This document shows positions 25,527 through 33,729 of a stretch of DNA of 43,086 nucleotides, piece after piece. The translations under genes and the position numbers were made by a program. Positions within the stretch are counted from its first letter, which is position 1; each line of letters opens with the position of its first letter. Source of the stretch: Rhodanobacteraceae bacterium (GTDB taxonomy: Bacteria > Acidobacteriota > Terriglobia > Terriglobales > Acidobacteriaceae); contig CAJCHN010000150.1 in assembly GCA_903970285.1 (NCBI GenBank), positions 1 through 43,086 of the forward strand, given 5' to 3'. The notes beneath the pieces are model-generated. The model did no database searches. It was not told the DNA's origin and saw only the letters and a list, made by a program, of their open reading frames with translations.

Positions 25527-26798
25527 CTACAGGTGCCGCGCCATGGTCTCCGCAGCTGCCCGCGCAAAGGTGACATGCAGTGCGGTCAAGCCGCGCAGCC
25601 CGGTATTCCCGCGCCAGGCGGGCTTCTCTTCCGCGAGCGCGAGCCCCGGCAAACGGCGCAGCAACGTGGTGAAGGCGATCGCACCCTCCATCCGGGCCAG
25701 CGGCGCGCCGAAACAGTAGTGTGCAGCCCAGCCAAACGCCACGTGCCGGTTGTCAGCGCGGGTCAAATCGAGGCGGTCCGGCTCGGGAAAGCGGCTTGGG
25801 TCGCGATTGGCGGCCGCCATCACCGCCATCACCGCGGCACCCTTCTTGATGGTCTTGCCGCCCAGCACGACGTCGTCCTTGGCGACGCGAGCGGTGTGCT
25901 GGCTGGGCGATTCGTAGCGCAGCAGCTCTTCGACGGCCGGGGCGATGATGCTCGGATCGTCCCGCAACTGAGCCAGACGGACGGGCTGCCGCAGCAGCGT
26001 GTACAAGCCGTTGCCGATCAGGTTGGTGGTCGTCTCCTGCCCGCCCACCATGGTGACGATGGTGCTCGCAATCACTTCTTCGTCGGTAAGCTTGCCGCCA
26101 TCGACCTCGGCCGCCATGAGCGAGCCGATCAGCCCGGCCTGCTTATCGGGAGCCGCCCCCTGCTCGCGCATCTTGTCGGCCAGGTAATCGCGCAGCTCTT
26201 CCAGGCTGCGCAGCACGCTTGCGACACGGTCGGGATTGTGCTGGAAGTTGCCCAGCAGCTCCGCGAAATCGGCCGACCAGCGCTTCAACTGCTGGTGATC
26301 TTTCGTAGGCACGCCCAGCAGCCTCGCGGTCACGATGGCTGGAAAAGCCTCGGCGAAGTCGCCCAGCACCTCCATGCGGCCCGACGCGATCACATCATCG
26401 ACGAGGGAGTCTGCTATCGCCTGGATCTCGGCTCTGAGACCCTCGACACGCCGGGGCGTGAAAGCCACCGAGCAGAGGGTCCGCAGACGGGTGTGCGCGG
26501 GCGCGTCGGCGAAAAGCATCTGCCGGACCATCATCTCCGCAAACGGCTTCATCTCCGTCAGCCCCAGCGCCGCCAACTGCTCGGGCGTGGGAGTCCGGTC
26601 AGCCGAGTACTTCGTCAGCACCGCAACGACTTCCGGATAGCTGGTGACCACCCAGCTGTGCAGGTAGGGATCCCAATGCACCGGATCCTGCTCGCGGAGC
26701 CGCTGATACAGCGGGTACGGATCGGCGAGTACGGCGGGATCGAGAAGCTGGAAGAGGCTGAGGCTGGCGGCGGTAGGCGGCTTACTGGCAGGAGGCAT
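25527..26798 (-). CDS. cytochrome P450, probable tailoring enzyme of carrier-bound amino acid
   Basis: A 424-residue soluble bacterial P450 monooxygenase. The I-helix oxygen-activation motif GGQETT is at residues 252-257, the K-helix ExxR (ELLR) at 291-294, and the haem-thiolate loop FGWAAHYCFG at 355-364 with Cys362 as iron ligand. The loop has Ala where the consensus FGxGxHxCxG has its second Gly. The gene begins 4 bases after the stop of the A-PCP gene, so the two are one operon. This pairing is known from beta-hydroxylation of aminoacyl-S-PCP (for example NovH/NovI-type systems), which is the likely role here. No ferredoxin or reductase gene is adjacent. The start at 26798 is preferred; an ATG at 26828 would overlap the upstream gene. 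Ribosome sites are weak for both. Confidence 0.92.
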   Translation of the reverse strand: MPPASKPPTAASLSLFQLLDPAVLADPYPLYQRLREQDPVHWDPYLHSWVVTSYPEVVAVLTKYSADRTPTPEQLAALGLTEMKPFAEMMVRQMLFADAPAHTRLRTLCSVAFTPRRVEGLRAEIQAIADSLVDDVIASGRMEVLGDFAEAFPAIVTARLLGVPTKDHQQLKRWSADFAELLGNFQHNPDRVASVLRSLEELRDYLADKMREQGAAPDKQAGLIGSLMAAEVDGGKLTDEEVIASTIVTMVGGQETTTNLIGNGLYTLLRQPVRLAQLRDDPSIIAPAVEELLRYESPSQHTARVAKDDVVLGGKTIKKGAAVMAVMAAANRDPSRFPEPDRLDLTRADNRHVAFGWAAHYCFGAPLARMEGAIAFTTLLRRLPGLALAEEKPAWRGNTGLRGLTALHVTFARAAAETMARHL

Positions 26799-26802
26799 CG
26801 CT

Positions 26803-28602
26803 TTACAGCGCCGCCTCGGCTTCCGCATCGCTCATCTCGTCGATCTGCGCAAAGATGAGGGCTTCCACCTTCCCGGCCAGCAGTGCGGCAGTTGGAGCTT
26901 CGAACAGATCCCGCAGCGTCAGGTCCACGCCATAGGCCGCGCGGACGCGGGTGACGAGCTGCGCGCCCAGCAGCGAGTGGCCGCCACTGAGAAAGAAGTC
27001 ATCGTCCAGCCCCACGCCGTTGCTGCCCAGAAGTCCATGCACGGTGGCGAGCAATGCAGCCTCCAGTTCGGAGGCTGGGCGGACGTCCTGCGGGTATGGT
27101 TCTTCCAGCAGGTTCTCCTCAGCCGGCTCAGGCAGGAGCGCCACGTCCAGCTTGCCACTGGAGTTGAGCGGCATGGCTTTCAGGCGCACGAAGATGGGCG
27201 GGATCATCGCCGTGGAGAGATACAGCGAGAGATGCTGCTGCAGAGCCTTGGGGGCCGGCACGGCGGCCTCATCCGGAAGCACATAGGCAACCAACTGCTT
27301 CTCGCCCGAGGCGTCCACCTGCGTGACCACGCTGCTGAAGAGAACGCCCGGAGACTGCCCCAGCACCGCATTGATCTCCTCCAGTTCCACGCGCTGACCG
27401 CGAATCTTCTCCTGCGTGTCGCGTCGTCCGCGGAACGCGAACTGCCCGTCCGGCAGCCTGGCCACCAGGTCGCCGGTGCGATACATGCAGGCGCCAGGCT
27501 GGGCGCTGAACGGGTCCGGGAGGAATGCGCCGGCGGTCAGCTCCGGCAGATTGCGATAGCCCCGCCCAACGGCTGCCCCGCCCACGTAGAGCTCGCCGAC
27601 TTCACCGTCTGCGACCGGCCGCCGGTTGGCATCGAGCACATAAGCGCACACTCCGCGGATCGTGCCACCGATGGGGGGTGGCAGCGGCCCATCCGGGCGG
27701 ACCTCGCCCGAGGTTGAAACCACCGTACATTCGCTGGGACCATAATTGTTGACGACGGCAAAGGGCAGCCCGGGCAGCGGATTGGAGCGGAGGGCGTCGC
27801 CGCCGGTGAGCAAGAAGCGCAGCAGGGTCGTCTCCGGCCAGGGGGCGCGGAGGAGCGGCTCGGCCAAAGCGGTCGGTACGAAGCTGTGGGTCGCGTGACC
27901 ATCGTGCAGCCAACGCAGCAGATGGGCGGGCGAAGAGCGGACCAGGTCGTCCATGGGACCGGGAAGCTGAACACAGGCTCCGGTTGCCAGATAGGGCCAG
28001 ACCTCCCATACCGCGGCGTCAAAACCAAGGCCCGCGATATGACTGGCCCGGGAGGATGGAGTTACCAAGAACGCCTCCTGGTGCCAGCGGATCAGGTTCA
28101 TCAGGTTGCCGTGAGTGATCTCGACACCCTTGGGCGTTCCCGTGGAACCCGAAGTGTAGATGAGGTAAGCGAGCGAATCAGGAGACAGTACCTGCTCCGA
28201 CCATGTTGCCTTCTCGATGATGTCAGCGTCGCGAACGGGACATACGGTCCGCAGACCGGTACTCAGGCGTTCTGCGACCTCCGAGCGCACAACAACGACG
28301 CTGGCGCCCGAATCTTTCACGATCGTGCGCAGCCGCTGGTCGGGCCAGGAGAGGTCCATCGGCAGATAAGCCGCGCCTGCGCGCATAACCGCCAGTGCGG
28401 CCACGATCTGGTCGAAGGATCGCTCGAGAACGATTGGAACCACGTGCCCGGAACCCACGCCAAGCTGTTGCAGGTAGCCGGCGAGGCGATCGGCTGCCGC
28501 GTTCAACTGATAGTAGGTGAGGTGATCATTCCCGCAGCTGAGCGCGACGCATTGCGGCAGGCAATGGGAGCGCTCTTGGACCAGGGTCGATACGGACTCC
28601 AT
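26803..28602 (-). CDS. stand-alone NRPS adenylation-peptidyl carrier didomain protein
   Basis: A 599-residue protein: adenylation domain at about 1-490 and peptidyl carrier protein at about 510-590, with no condensation or thioesterase domain. Core motifs are in order: YTSGSTGTPKG (A3, 149-159), FDAAVWE (A4, 194-200), NNYGPSE (A5, 285-291), YRTGD (A7, 374-378), the GRRDTQEKIRGQRVELEEI hinge (A8) and NSSGK (A10, Lys484). The carrier has FFLSGGHSLL with Ser543 for phosphopantetheine. Reading the specificity pocket against GrsA gives D195-A196-W199-S240-L265-G267-N286-V294-V295-K484, close to published leucine codes. It should activate an aliphatic amino acid and hold it as a thioester for the P450. 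The size and domain plan match NovH-type proteins. ATG at 28602 has AGAGG upstream. Confidence 0.92.
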   Translation of the reverse strand: MESVSTLVQERSHCLPQCVALSCGNDHLTYYQLNAAADRLAGYLQQLGVGSGHVVPIVLERSFDQIVAALAVMRAGAAYLPMDLSWPDQRLRTIVKDSGASVVVVRSEVAERLSTGLRTVCPVRDADIIEKATWSEQVLSPDSLAYLIYTSGSTGTPKGVEITHGNLMNLIRWHQEAFLVTPSSRASHIAGLGFDAAVWEVWPYLATGACVQLPGPMDDLVRSSPAHLLRWLHDGHATHSFVPTALAEPLLRAPWPETTLLRFLLTGGDALRSNPLPGLPFAVVNNYGPSECTVVSTSGEVRPDGPLPPPIGGTIRGVCAYVLDANRRPVADGEVGELYVGGAAVGRGYRNLPELTAGAFLPDPFSAQPGACMYRTGDLVARLPDGQFAFRGRRDTQEKIRGQRVELEEINAVLGQSPGVLFSSVVTQVDASGEKQLVAYVLPDEAAVPAPKALQQHLSLYLSTAMIPPIFVRLKAMPLNSSGKLDVALLPEPAEENLLEEPYPQDVRPASELEAALLATVHGLLGSNGVGLDDDFFLSGGHSLLGAQLVTRVRAAYGVDLTLRDLFEAPTAALLAGKVEALIFAQIDEMSDAEAEAAL

Positions 28603-29205
28603 ACCAGGGAACCTCTTCCAACGTTGCTGGGCACGCGCTTGGGATCAAGCCGTAGCTCTCTCTGATACCAAGTAAAGTAGCACGGAAGGGATCCCACCAA
28701 AGTGCAATCCCTTGGAGCCGCAGCGGCGAACCCTGCTGAACAGGCTGTTTTCGAGGGTGATTAACGGTCCATCGAATCCGCACGTGCCGCTTCTCCCTGC
28801 AGCCAGACCTCAGCACTTTCGTCTCATTTTGGCGCGGGGCGGCACACCGCCTTCACAATCCTGCTCATCCTGCCGATAGGTAGACAAGGAACGTCATGCT
28901 CCCGATCCTGCTTTCATCATTGCTCGACTGGGACGAACGTAAACGGTTTCCGGTCCTTCTGGCTGTTGGATTGCCTGCGCCGCTCGCCTCACTGCGATCC
29001 TGCGGGCGGAGTTTGAACGTCAGGGATAACGAACAAAAGGGGAAGTGGCGGCGATGTACGAATCACCCTCATCCCTCGAAAGCTTCAGCCACTACAACGT
29101 ATGTGCGAGTGCGCAATCGGCCTGGCTTTCCTAATCTCGGCTTATCACCCCGGGCCTCCGCGTCCAATTTTCGGCAATAGCAAGACTTCAAAAGGAGAAA
29201 CACCC
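28603..29205. other. 603-base region between the A-PCP gene and flp
   Basis: The promoters of the leftward A-PCP/P450 operon and the rightward Tad operon must lie here, but I found no consensus pair for either. An inverted repeat AAGGGAT/ATCCCTT spans 28686-28713 about 85-110 bases before the A-PCP start. A 94-codon open frame at 28896-29180 (rightward) has AAGGA before its ATG, but the predicted product looks random. The flp ribosome site AAAGGAG is at 29191-29197. Confidence 0.5.
28686..28713. promoter_or_regulatory. inverted repeat upstream of the A-PCP/P450 operon
   Basis: Seven-base arms AAGGGAT (28686-28692) and ATCCCTT (28707-28713) with a 14-base spacer, about 85-110 bases upstream of the A-PCP start codon. 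Position and symmetry fit an operator, but no regulator gene is adjacent. Confidence 0.3.
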
Positions 29206-29388
29206 ATGCAGAACCTCAAGCAGTTCATGAACAACCTCCTGGCTGACGAGTCCGGCCAGGATCTCATCGAGTACGCCCTCGTTGCCGCTCTGGTGGCGCT
29301 TGGTTCGGTCGCAGCCATGGGCGGTCTCGCCAACGTCATCAAGAACACGTTCAACAGCATCGGCAGCAGCCTCACCAACGCCGCATAA
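29206..29388 (+). CDS. flp: Flp/Fap-type major pilin of the Tad system
   Basis: A 60-residue prepilin. The leader of about 17 residues ends in ...ADESG, followed by QDLIEYALVAALVAL, the Flp signature (Gly at -1, Glu at +5, Tyr at +6, then a hydrophobic helix). TadV next door should cut after the Gly. The mature subunit polymerises into the Tad pilus used in surface attachment. The ATG at 29206 has AAAGGAG at good spacing. The frame is open upstream to 29101 but that extension is not pilin-like. A stem-loop at 29398-29417 follows the stop, which may set pilin levels above those of the assembly genes. Confidence 0.95.
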   Translation: MQNLKQFMNNLLADESGQDLIEYALVAALVALGSVAAMGGLANVIKNTFNSIGSSLTNAA

Positions 29389-29397
29389 CTTCTTCCG

Positions 29398-29417
29398 GGC
29401 GTCAGACGATGGACGCC
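29398..29417 (+). terminator. stem-loop after flp, possible partial terminator or mRNA stabiliser
   Basis: GGCGTC (29398-29403) pairs with GACGCC (29412-29417) around an 8-base loop, 9 bases past the flp stop. No U-tract follows, so complete termination is doubtful; a stabilising 3' end for the pilin message is as likely. Confidence 0.45.
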
Positions 29418-29573
29418 ATGGGGGACTTCCGTCAAGAAACAGTACTTCATGATCCAGGAAACACGTAGGACCACAAGGCTCTTCTGGGCGCCTTCTTCTC
29501 GACCTGAGCAAGGTGCCCAGTTCATTCCTTGTGACGTATACCGGCAAGACCATCCGCACAAGGAATTCTCGCA

Positions 29574-30116
29574 ATGGCGCACTTGGACAAAGAATTCGTG
29601 TATCCGGCTGCAGCCTCGGTTGCCGCGCTGCTCGGCGCCGGCTTCGACCTCAAGAGCCGCCGCATCCCGAACTTCGTCACCGGTCCGGCCACGCTCGCCG
29701 GCCTGCTTCTGCATCTTGCACTTGACGGCTGGCATGGGCTCCTGGCATCGCTCGCCTCCGGGCTTCTCTGCGGAGTGATCTTCCTGATCTTCTATCTGGC
29801 CGGCGGCATGGGAGCCGGCGACGTAAAGCTGATCACCGCGGCGGGATGCCTGATTGGTCTTCCGAATTCGGCTTACCTGCTCATCCTCACTTCGCTGGCA
29901 GGCGGCGCCATGGCCCTTGGACTTGCCCTGGTTCGCGGTCAGGTGAGGGCGACGCTGGGAAACATGCTCGCGCTTGCCAGCCACCACAAGAGCCGCGGCC
30001 TGACGCCTCACCCCGACCTTCACGTCGGCAACACGTGTACGCTTCGCCTGCCCTATGGGCTGGCCATCGCAGCGGGTAGCTGCATCACGCTGTACCTACA
30101 AGGAATGCAACGGTGA
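29574..30116 (+). CDS. tadV: Tad prepilin peptidase (A24 aspartic protease)
   Basis: A 180-residue inner membrane protease, about five helices, of the CpaA/TadV branch of prepilin peptidases, without the N-methylation domain. The two catalytic aspartates are visible in FDLKSRRIPN (near residue 25) and GGMGAGDVKLI (near residue 82, the GxGD motif). It processes Flp, encoded 185 bases upstream. The ATG at 29574 has AAGGA upstream. The next gene starts 4 bases after its stop. Confidence 0.93.
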   Translation: MAHLDKEFVYPAAASVAALLGAGFDLKSRRIPNFVTGPATLAGLLLHLALDGWHGLLASLASGLLCGVIFLIFYLAGGMGAGDVKLITAAGCLIGLPNSAYLLILTSLAGGAMALGLALVRGQVRATLGNMLALASHHKSRGLTPHPDLHVGNTCTLRLPYGLAIAAGSCITLYLQGMQR

Positions 30117-30120
30117 ACTC

Positions 30121-30960
30121 ATGGTAGCCCGCCGTCTTATTATCGCTTTGGCTCTTTCGCTTGCCGGGTCTGCCCTTTTCACGTTCTGGCTGGGCAAGAA
30201 GTTCTCCAGGAACTCGGCGCCGGCCGGTGGGGAACTGCACTACGTCGCCACTGCCCAGAACCTGAACGCGGGAGACGTGCTCACGCCGTCCACGCTGAAG
30301 CTGGTCGCGTGGCCCAGCAACGCGCCGCTCGAAGGAGCATTCCCCAAGCCCGACGGCCTGATGGGCCGCATTGTGCTCTATCCGCTGGCAGCCGGTGAGC
30401 CCGTGATCGAACGACAGCTGGCAGCTGCGGGTTCGAGCGCCGGGCTTTCGATGAAGATTCCGGACGGCATGCGCGCTATCTCGCTGCGCTCGGACCAGGT
30501 CGTCGGCGTGGCTGGATTCCTGCTGCCGGGCACGCATGTCGACGTACTTGTGACCTACCACAGCCCGAACATGCCCGACTCCATCACCTCCACCGTGCTG
30601 CAGGATGCACAGATTATCGCGACCGGCCAGAAGATGGAGCCCGATCCGGAGGGCAAGCCGACCAACACCGATGTCGTCACCTTGCTGGTGAACCCCGAAG
30701 ATGCGGAGAAGGTGGTGGAAGCGAGCGCCCAGGGTTCGGTTCACTTCGTTCTGCGCAATGGATCGGATCATCAGCAGTTGAACAGCCAGCCGGTTCAACT
30801 TTCCCAGCTGGGCGGCGTGCCAGTGGCGGCCAAGAAAGCTGTCGCCGTCTCCCGTCCGGAGCCGGTGAAAGCTGCAGCGCCCGCGCCGGCCCCAGTACCG
30901 AAGCCTTATGTGGTCGAAATGATCTATGGCGATAAGTCTTCTCCGGAGAACGTCAAGTGA
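30121..30960 (+). CDS. cpaB: Flp pilus assembly protein RcpC/CpaB
   Basis: A 279-residue periplasmic protein anchored by one N-terminal helix (residues 4-22). It has an SAF domain (LHYVATAQNLNAGDVLTPSTLKLVAWP) and the RcpC/CpaB domain (ISLRSDQVVGVAGFLLPGTHVDVLVTY...). The C-terminal tail is Ala/Pro-rich (AAAPAPAPVPKPYV), likely flexible. The family supports the outer membrane secretin of Tad pili. ATG at 30121, just after tadV. Its stop overlaps the GTG start of the secretin gene by 4 bases. Confidence 0.93.
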   Translation: MVARRLIIALALSLAGSALFTFWLGKKFSRNSAPAGGELHYVATAQNLNAGDVLTPSTLKLVAWPSNAPLEGAFPKPDGLMGRIVLYPLAAGEPVIERQLAAAGSSAGLSMKIPDGMRAISLRSDQVVGVAGFLLPGTHVDVLVTYHSPNMPDSITSTVLQDAQIIATGQKMEPDPEGKPTNTDVVTLLVNPEDAEKVVEASAQGSVHFVLRNGSDHQQLNSQPVQLSQLGGVPVAAKKAVAVSRPEPVKAAAPAPAPVPKPYVVEMIYGDKSSPENVK

Positions 30961-32411
30961 CCAACCTACGCAGATTTTCGAGTCCGCTCTCCTCAGGATG
31001 TATCGCCGGCGCGGCCATGATCTTTGCCATCATGTGCCAATTGCCCAAGCTCGCGGCGCAGACGGCGGTGGGCAGCAATCACAACGATCTGTTCACCAAG
31101 CCGGCGGCGACCGATCGTGCGGCCGGCGCAGGGGCGGGCGACTTCGTCAGCGTGCCGCCGATGGAACAGCAGCTGCACCTGATGGTGGGCCGTTCGACGT
31201 TCCTCAACACCCGGCACCGGCTGACCAAGGTGTACGTCACCAGCCCCAGCGTGCTCGACACCTACACCGCGTCGCCCAATCAGCTTGTCGTCACCGCCAA
31301 GAAGCCTGGCAGCAGCAACATCATCGTGTGGGACGAGACCGGAGAATCCCAGGCGTTCATGGTCACGTCCGACCTCAACATCGACATGCTCCGCGACGCC
31401 CTGCACCAGGCGATGCCGAACGATGCGGTACAGGTTGATGGAAGCGAAGGACGCATCGTGCTGACCGGCACGGTAGGGACGGACAAGATCTCCGACAGCG
31501 CGCTGAAGCTGGCGTCGCAATACTCCAAGGATGTGACCAGCGCGATCGTGGTCAATCCCTCGCAGGTCAAGCAGGTGACCTTGAAGGTACGCATCGTCGA
31601 GGTCGATCGCTCGAAGCTGAACGCCTTTGCCTTCAACTTCTTCAACACCAGCGGCAAGCTGCTTGCCGGAACCACCACCGGCCAGAACCTTTCGACCCTG
31701 ACCGTCACCCCGGGAACGGGCGGCACCAGCACCAGCACCGTCAACATCACCAACCCGCTCAACTTCTTCCTGTACAGCTCGCGGCTGAACATCGGCGCGA
31801 CGCTGCAGGATCTGCAAACCCTGAATGTCCTGCAGGTACTGGCAGAGCCAAGCATCACCGCGATGAGCGGCGAGAAGGGAAGCTTCCTGGCCGGCGGCGA
31901 GTTCCCGTTCCCGGTGGTGCAGGGCGGCGCGGGTGGACTGACTTCCATCACGATTCAATTCAAGCCTTACGGCGTGAAGCTGGAGTTTACTCCCACGGTG
32001 AACGTGGACGGCACCATCCAGCTGAAGGTCGCGCCGGAGGTCAGCTCGCTGGACTATACCAACTCGGTGCAGATCAGCGGCTACACCATTCCGGCCCTCT
32101 CGACGCGTAAGGCGGAGACCCAGCTGGTGCTGCGCAGCGGGCAGACGTTCGCCATCTCCGGCCTGCTCGACAAGACCGCAACCGATCAGTTCTCGAGCAC
32201 TCCAGGCATCGCCAGCGTGCCCATTCTCGGGCAGCTGTTCAAGTCCAAGAATGTGAACCACACCTCGCAGGAACTGGTTGTGATCGTCACCCCAACCCTC
32301 GTCGATCCCATGACCGACACGGCGTTTCCGGAAGAGCCCAAGCTGCCGGTGCCGATGCTCGATTCAACGAAATTCGACAAGATCGTTCCGGAACTCAAGA
32401 ACAAGCATTAA
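30957..32411 (+). CDS. cpaC: Tad secretin RcpA/CpaC
   Basis: A 484-residue outer membrane secretin: signal peptide to about residue 35, an N-terminal pilus-assembly domain (TKVYVTSPSVLDTYTASPNQLVVTAKKPGSSNIIVWD), a BON-like segment (DALHQAMPNDAVQVDGSEGRIVL) and the secretin domain at about 260-460 (LQVLAEPSITAMSGEKGSFLAGGEFPFPV, then LFKSKNVNHTSQELVVIVTPTLV, the family signature). It forms the channel through which the pilus leaves. The start is GTG at 30957 within the cpaB stop (GTGA), with GGAGA upstream, implying coupled translation. Confidence 0.94.
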   Translation: MTNLRRFSSPLSSGCIAGAAMIFAIMCQLPKLAAQTAVGSNHNDLFTKPAATDRAAGAGAGDFVSVPPMEQQLHLMVGRSTFLNTRHRLTKVYVTSPSVLDTYTASPNQLVVTAKKPGSSNIIVWDETGESQAFMVTSDLNIDMLRDALHQAMPNDAVQVDGSEGRIVLTGTVGTDKISDSALKLASQYSKDVTSAIVVNPSQVKQVTLKVRIVEVDRSKLNAFAFNFFNTSGKLLAGTTTGQNLSTLTVTPGTGGTSTSTVNITNPLNFFLYSSRLNIGATLQDLQTLNVLQVLAEPSITAMSGEKGSFLAGGEFPFPVVQGGAGGLTSITIQFKPYGVKLEFTPTVNVDGTIQLKVAPEVSSLDYTNSVQISGYTIPALSTRKAETQLVLRSGQTFAISGLLDKTATDQFSSTPGIASVPILGQLFKSKNVNHTSQELVVIVTPTLVDPMTDTAFPEEPKLPVPMLDSTKFDKIVPELKNKH

Positions 32412-32440
32412 TTGAACCATGCTGACAGGTGCTCCCTCTT

Positions 32441-33667
32441 ATGAACACTGAATCCGGAATCTTCAATGTAGCCGTCATCACCGTTTGCCTGGACCCGGAT
32501 ACGGCGGAGCGGATCGTCCAGCAAGTGGAGAGAATGCCGTGGCTGGTCGCTGCCTCCAACTTCGAGGCTTACATCTCGGCCGCGCGCCGGCCTTACATCG
32601 GTCCCCAGCTGAAAGCGGCGCAGGGCTGCATCGCGATCGTAGACTTCGACCACAACCCGGAAGAGGCGGTGGAGACGACCAAGTACCTGCAGCAGCTCTT
32701 CCCCGGTAAGATCACGGTCATCGCCCTGGCCAAGAGCCGCGAACCCGAGCTCCTGCTGCTCGCCATGCGTGGGGGATGCACGGAGTTTCTGCACAAGCCG
32801 CTCAAGCTGGACGCCTTTTCCGAAGTGCTGCGGCGCCTGGAGCGGCAGTGGACGGCCACCTCCGCAAAGCCTGTGGCGATTGGTTCCATCCTCTCCTTCT
32901 TCGGAGCCAAAGGCGGCGTCGGAACGACCACGCTGGCGGTTCACCTCGCCATGTACCTGGTGCAGTGCCACGGCAAGCGCACCCTTCTGATCGACAATCA
33001 CGCCGAGTTGGGGCATGTCTCCGTCTATCTTGGCCTCGATGGCAGCCGCTTCCACTTCAACGAGGTGGTGCGAAATGTAAGCCGGCTGGACAGCGAGCTT
33101 CTGCAGGGCTTTGTCGCGAAACACCCGAGTGGGCTCGATGTGCTCTCCTCGCCGGACGTCTGCGGCAACTTTTCGGTGCTGGATCCCGAGGCGGTGAGCA
33201 AGACGTTGGAATTCCTGCGCACGGAGTATGACTTTGTCATCCTCGACTGCGACACCGCGGTCGATGAGAACGCACTCTCCATTATCGATATCTCGACCCG
33301 CGTTTACCTGGTCGCGACGCCGGAGATCGGCGCCATCCGCGACCTTTCCCGCTACGTCGACAATCTGATGCAGATCGACTACACGACCGAAAAGATGCAT
33401 GTGGTCATCAATCGCTTTTCCTCACGCTACGCGGTCAGTGTCGAACAAATTGAGAAGGCTATTCGTCTTCCCATCGCGATCCGGCTGCCCAACAGCTACA
33501 CCGAGCTGGTGCGTTCGGTGAATCTTGGCGAGCCGGTCCCGGCCAAGACCAAGTCGGACTTTGCCGCGCAATGCGTGAAGTGGGCCAACAGCCTGGTGGG
33601 CACGCAGGCGCCCGCGGCCCAGTCGGGAACACAGAAGAAGGGCAGCTTTGTGGCGATGTGGATGTAG
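32441..33667 (+). CDS. tadZ: Tad pilus localisation ATPase TadZ/CpaE
   Basis: A 408-residue cytoplasmic protein: an N-terminal receiver-like domain (1-140; MNTESGIFNVAVITVCLDP..., ending in FLHKPLKLDAFSEVLRRLE) lacking a clear phosphoacceptor set, and a MinD/ParA-type ATPase domain from about 150. The nucleotide loop reads KGGVGTTT at 157-164, keeping the signature Lys but with Thr in place of the P-loop Lys, as in many CpaE proteins. IIDIS and VATPEIGAIRDL follow. It places the Tad machine in the cell. ATG at 32441 chosen over an upstream in-frame alternative because it gives the normal length. Confidence 0.93.
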   Translation: MNTESGIFNVAVITVCLDPDTAERIVQQVERMPWLVAASNFEAYISAARRPYIGPQLKAAQGCIAIVDFDHNPEEAVETTKYLQQLFPGKITVIALAKSREPELLLLAMRGGCTEFLHKPLKLDAFSEVLRRLERQWTATSAKPVAIGSILSFFGAKGGVGTTTLAVHLAMYLVQCHGKRTLLIDNHAELGHVSVYLGLDGSRFHFNEVVRNVSRLDSELLQGFVAKHPSGLDVLSSPDVCGNFSVLDPEAVSKTLEFLRTEYDFVILDCDTAVDENALSIIDISTRVYLVATPEIGAIRDLSRYVDNLMQIDYTTEKMHVVINRFSSRYAVSVEQIEKAIRLPIAIRLPNSYTELVRSVNLGEPVPAKTKSDFAAQCVKWANSLVGTQAPAAQSGTQKKGSFVAMWM

Positions 33668-33729
33668 TGGTCGCTGAACAGCGATCGTGAGCCGCTCGGC
33701 ACGCAGACAGCATCCCCGGAAGGAACACC

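Noticed and set aside
29080..29150. Possible sigma54 promoter before flp (TGGC...GGCT)
   Set aside because: The GG/GC spacing does not fit the -24/-12 rule.
28896..29180. 94-codon open frame upstream of flp, with AAGGA before its ATG
   Set aside because: The product is low in hydrophobic pattern and rich in Pro/Ser/Arg without any recognisable domain; the frame ends where the flp ribosome site begins. It may be chance in GC-rich DNA. Conservation would be needed to revive it.
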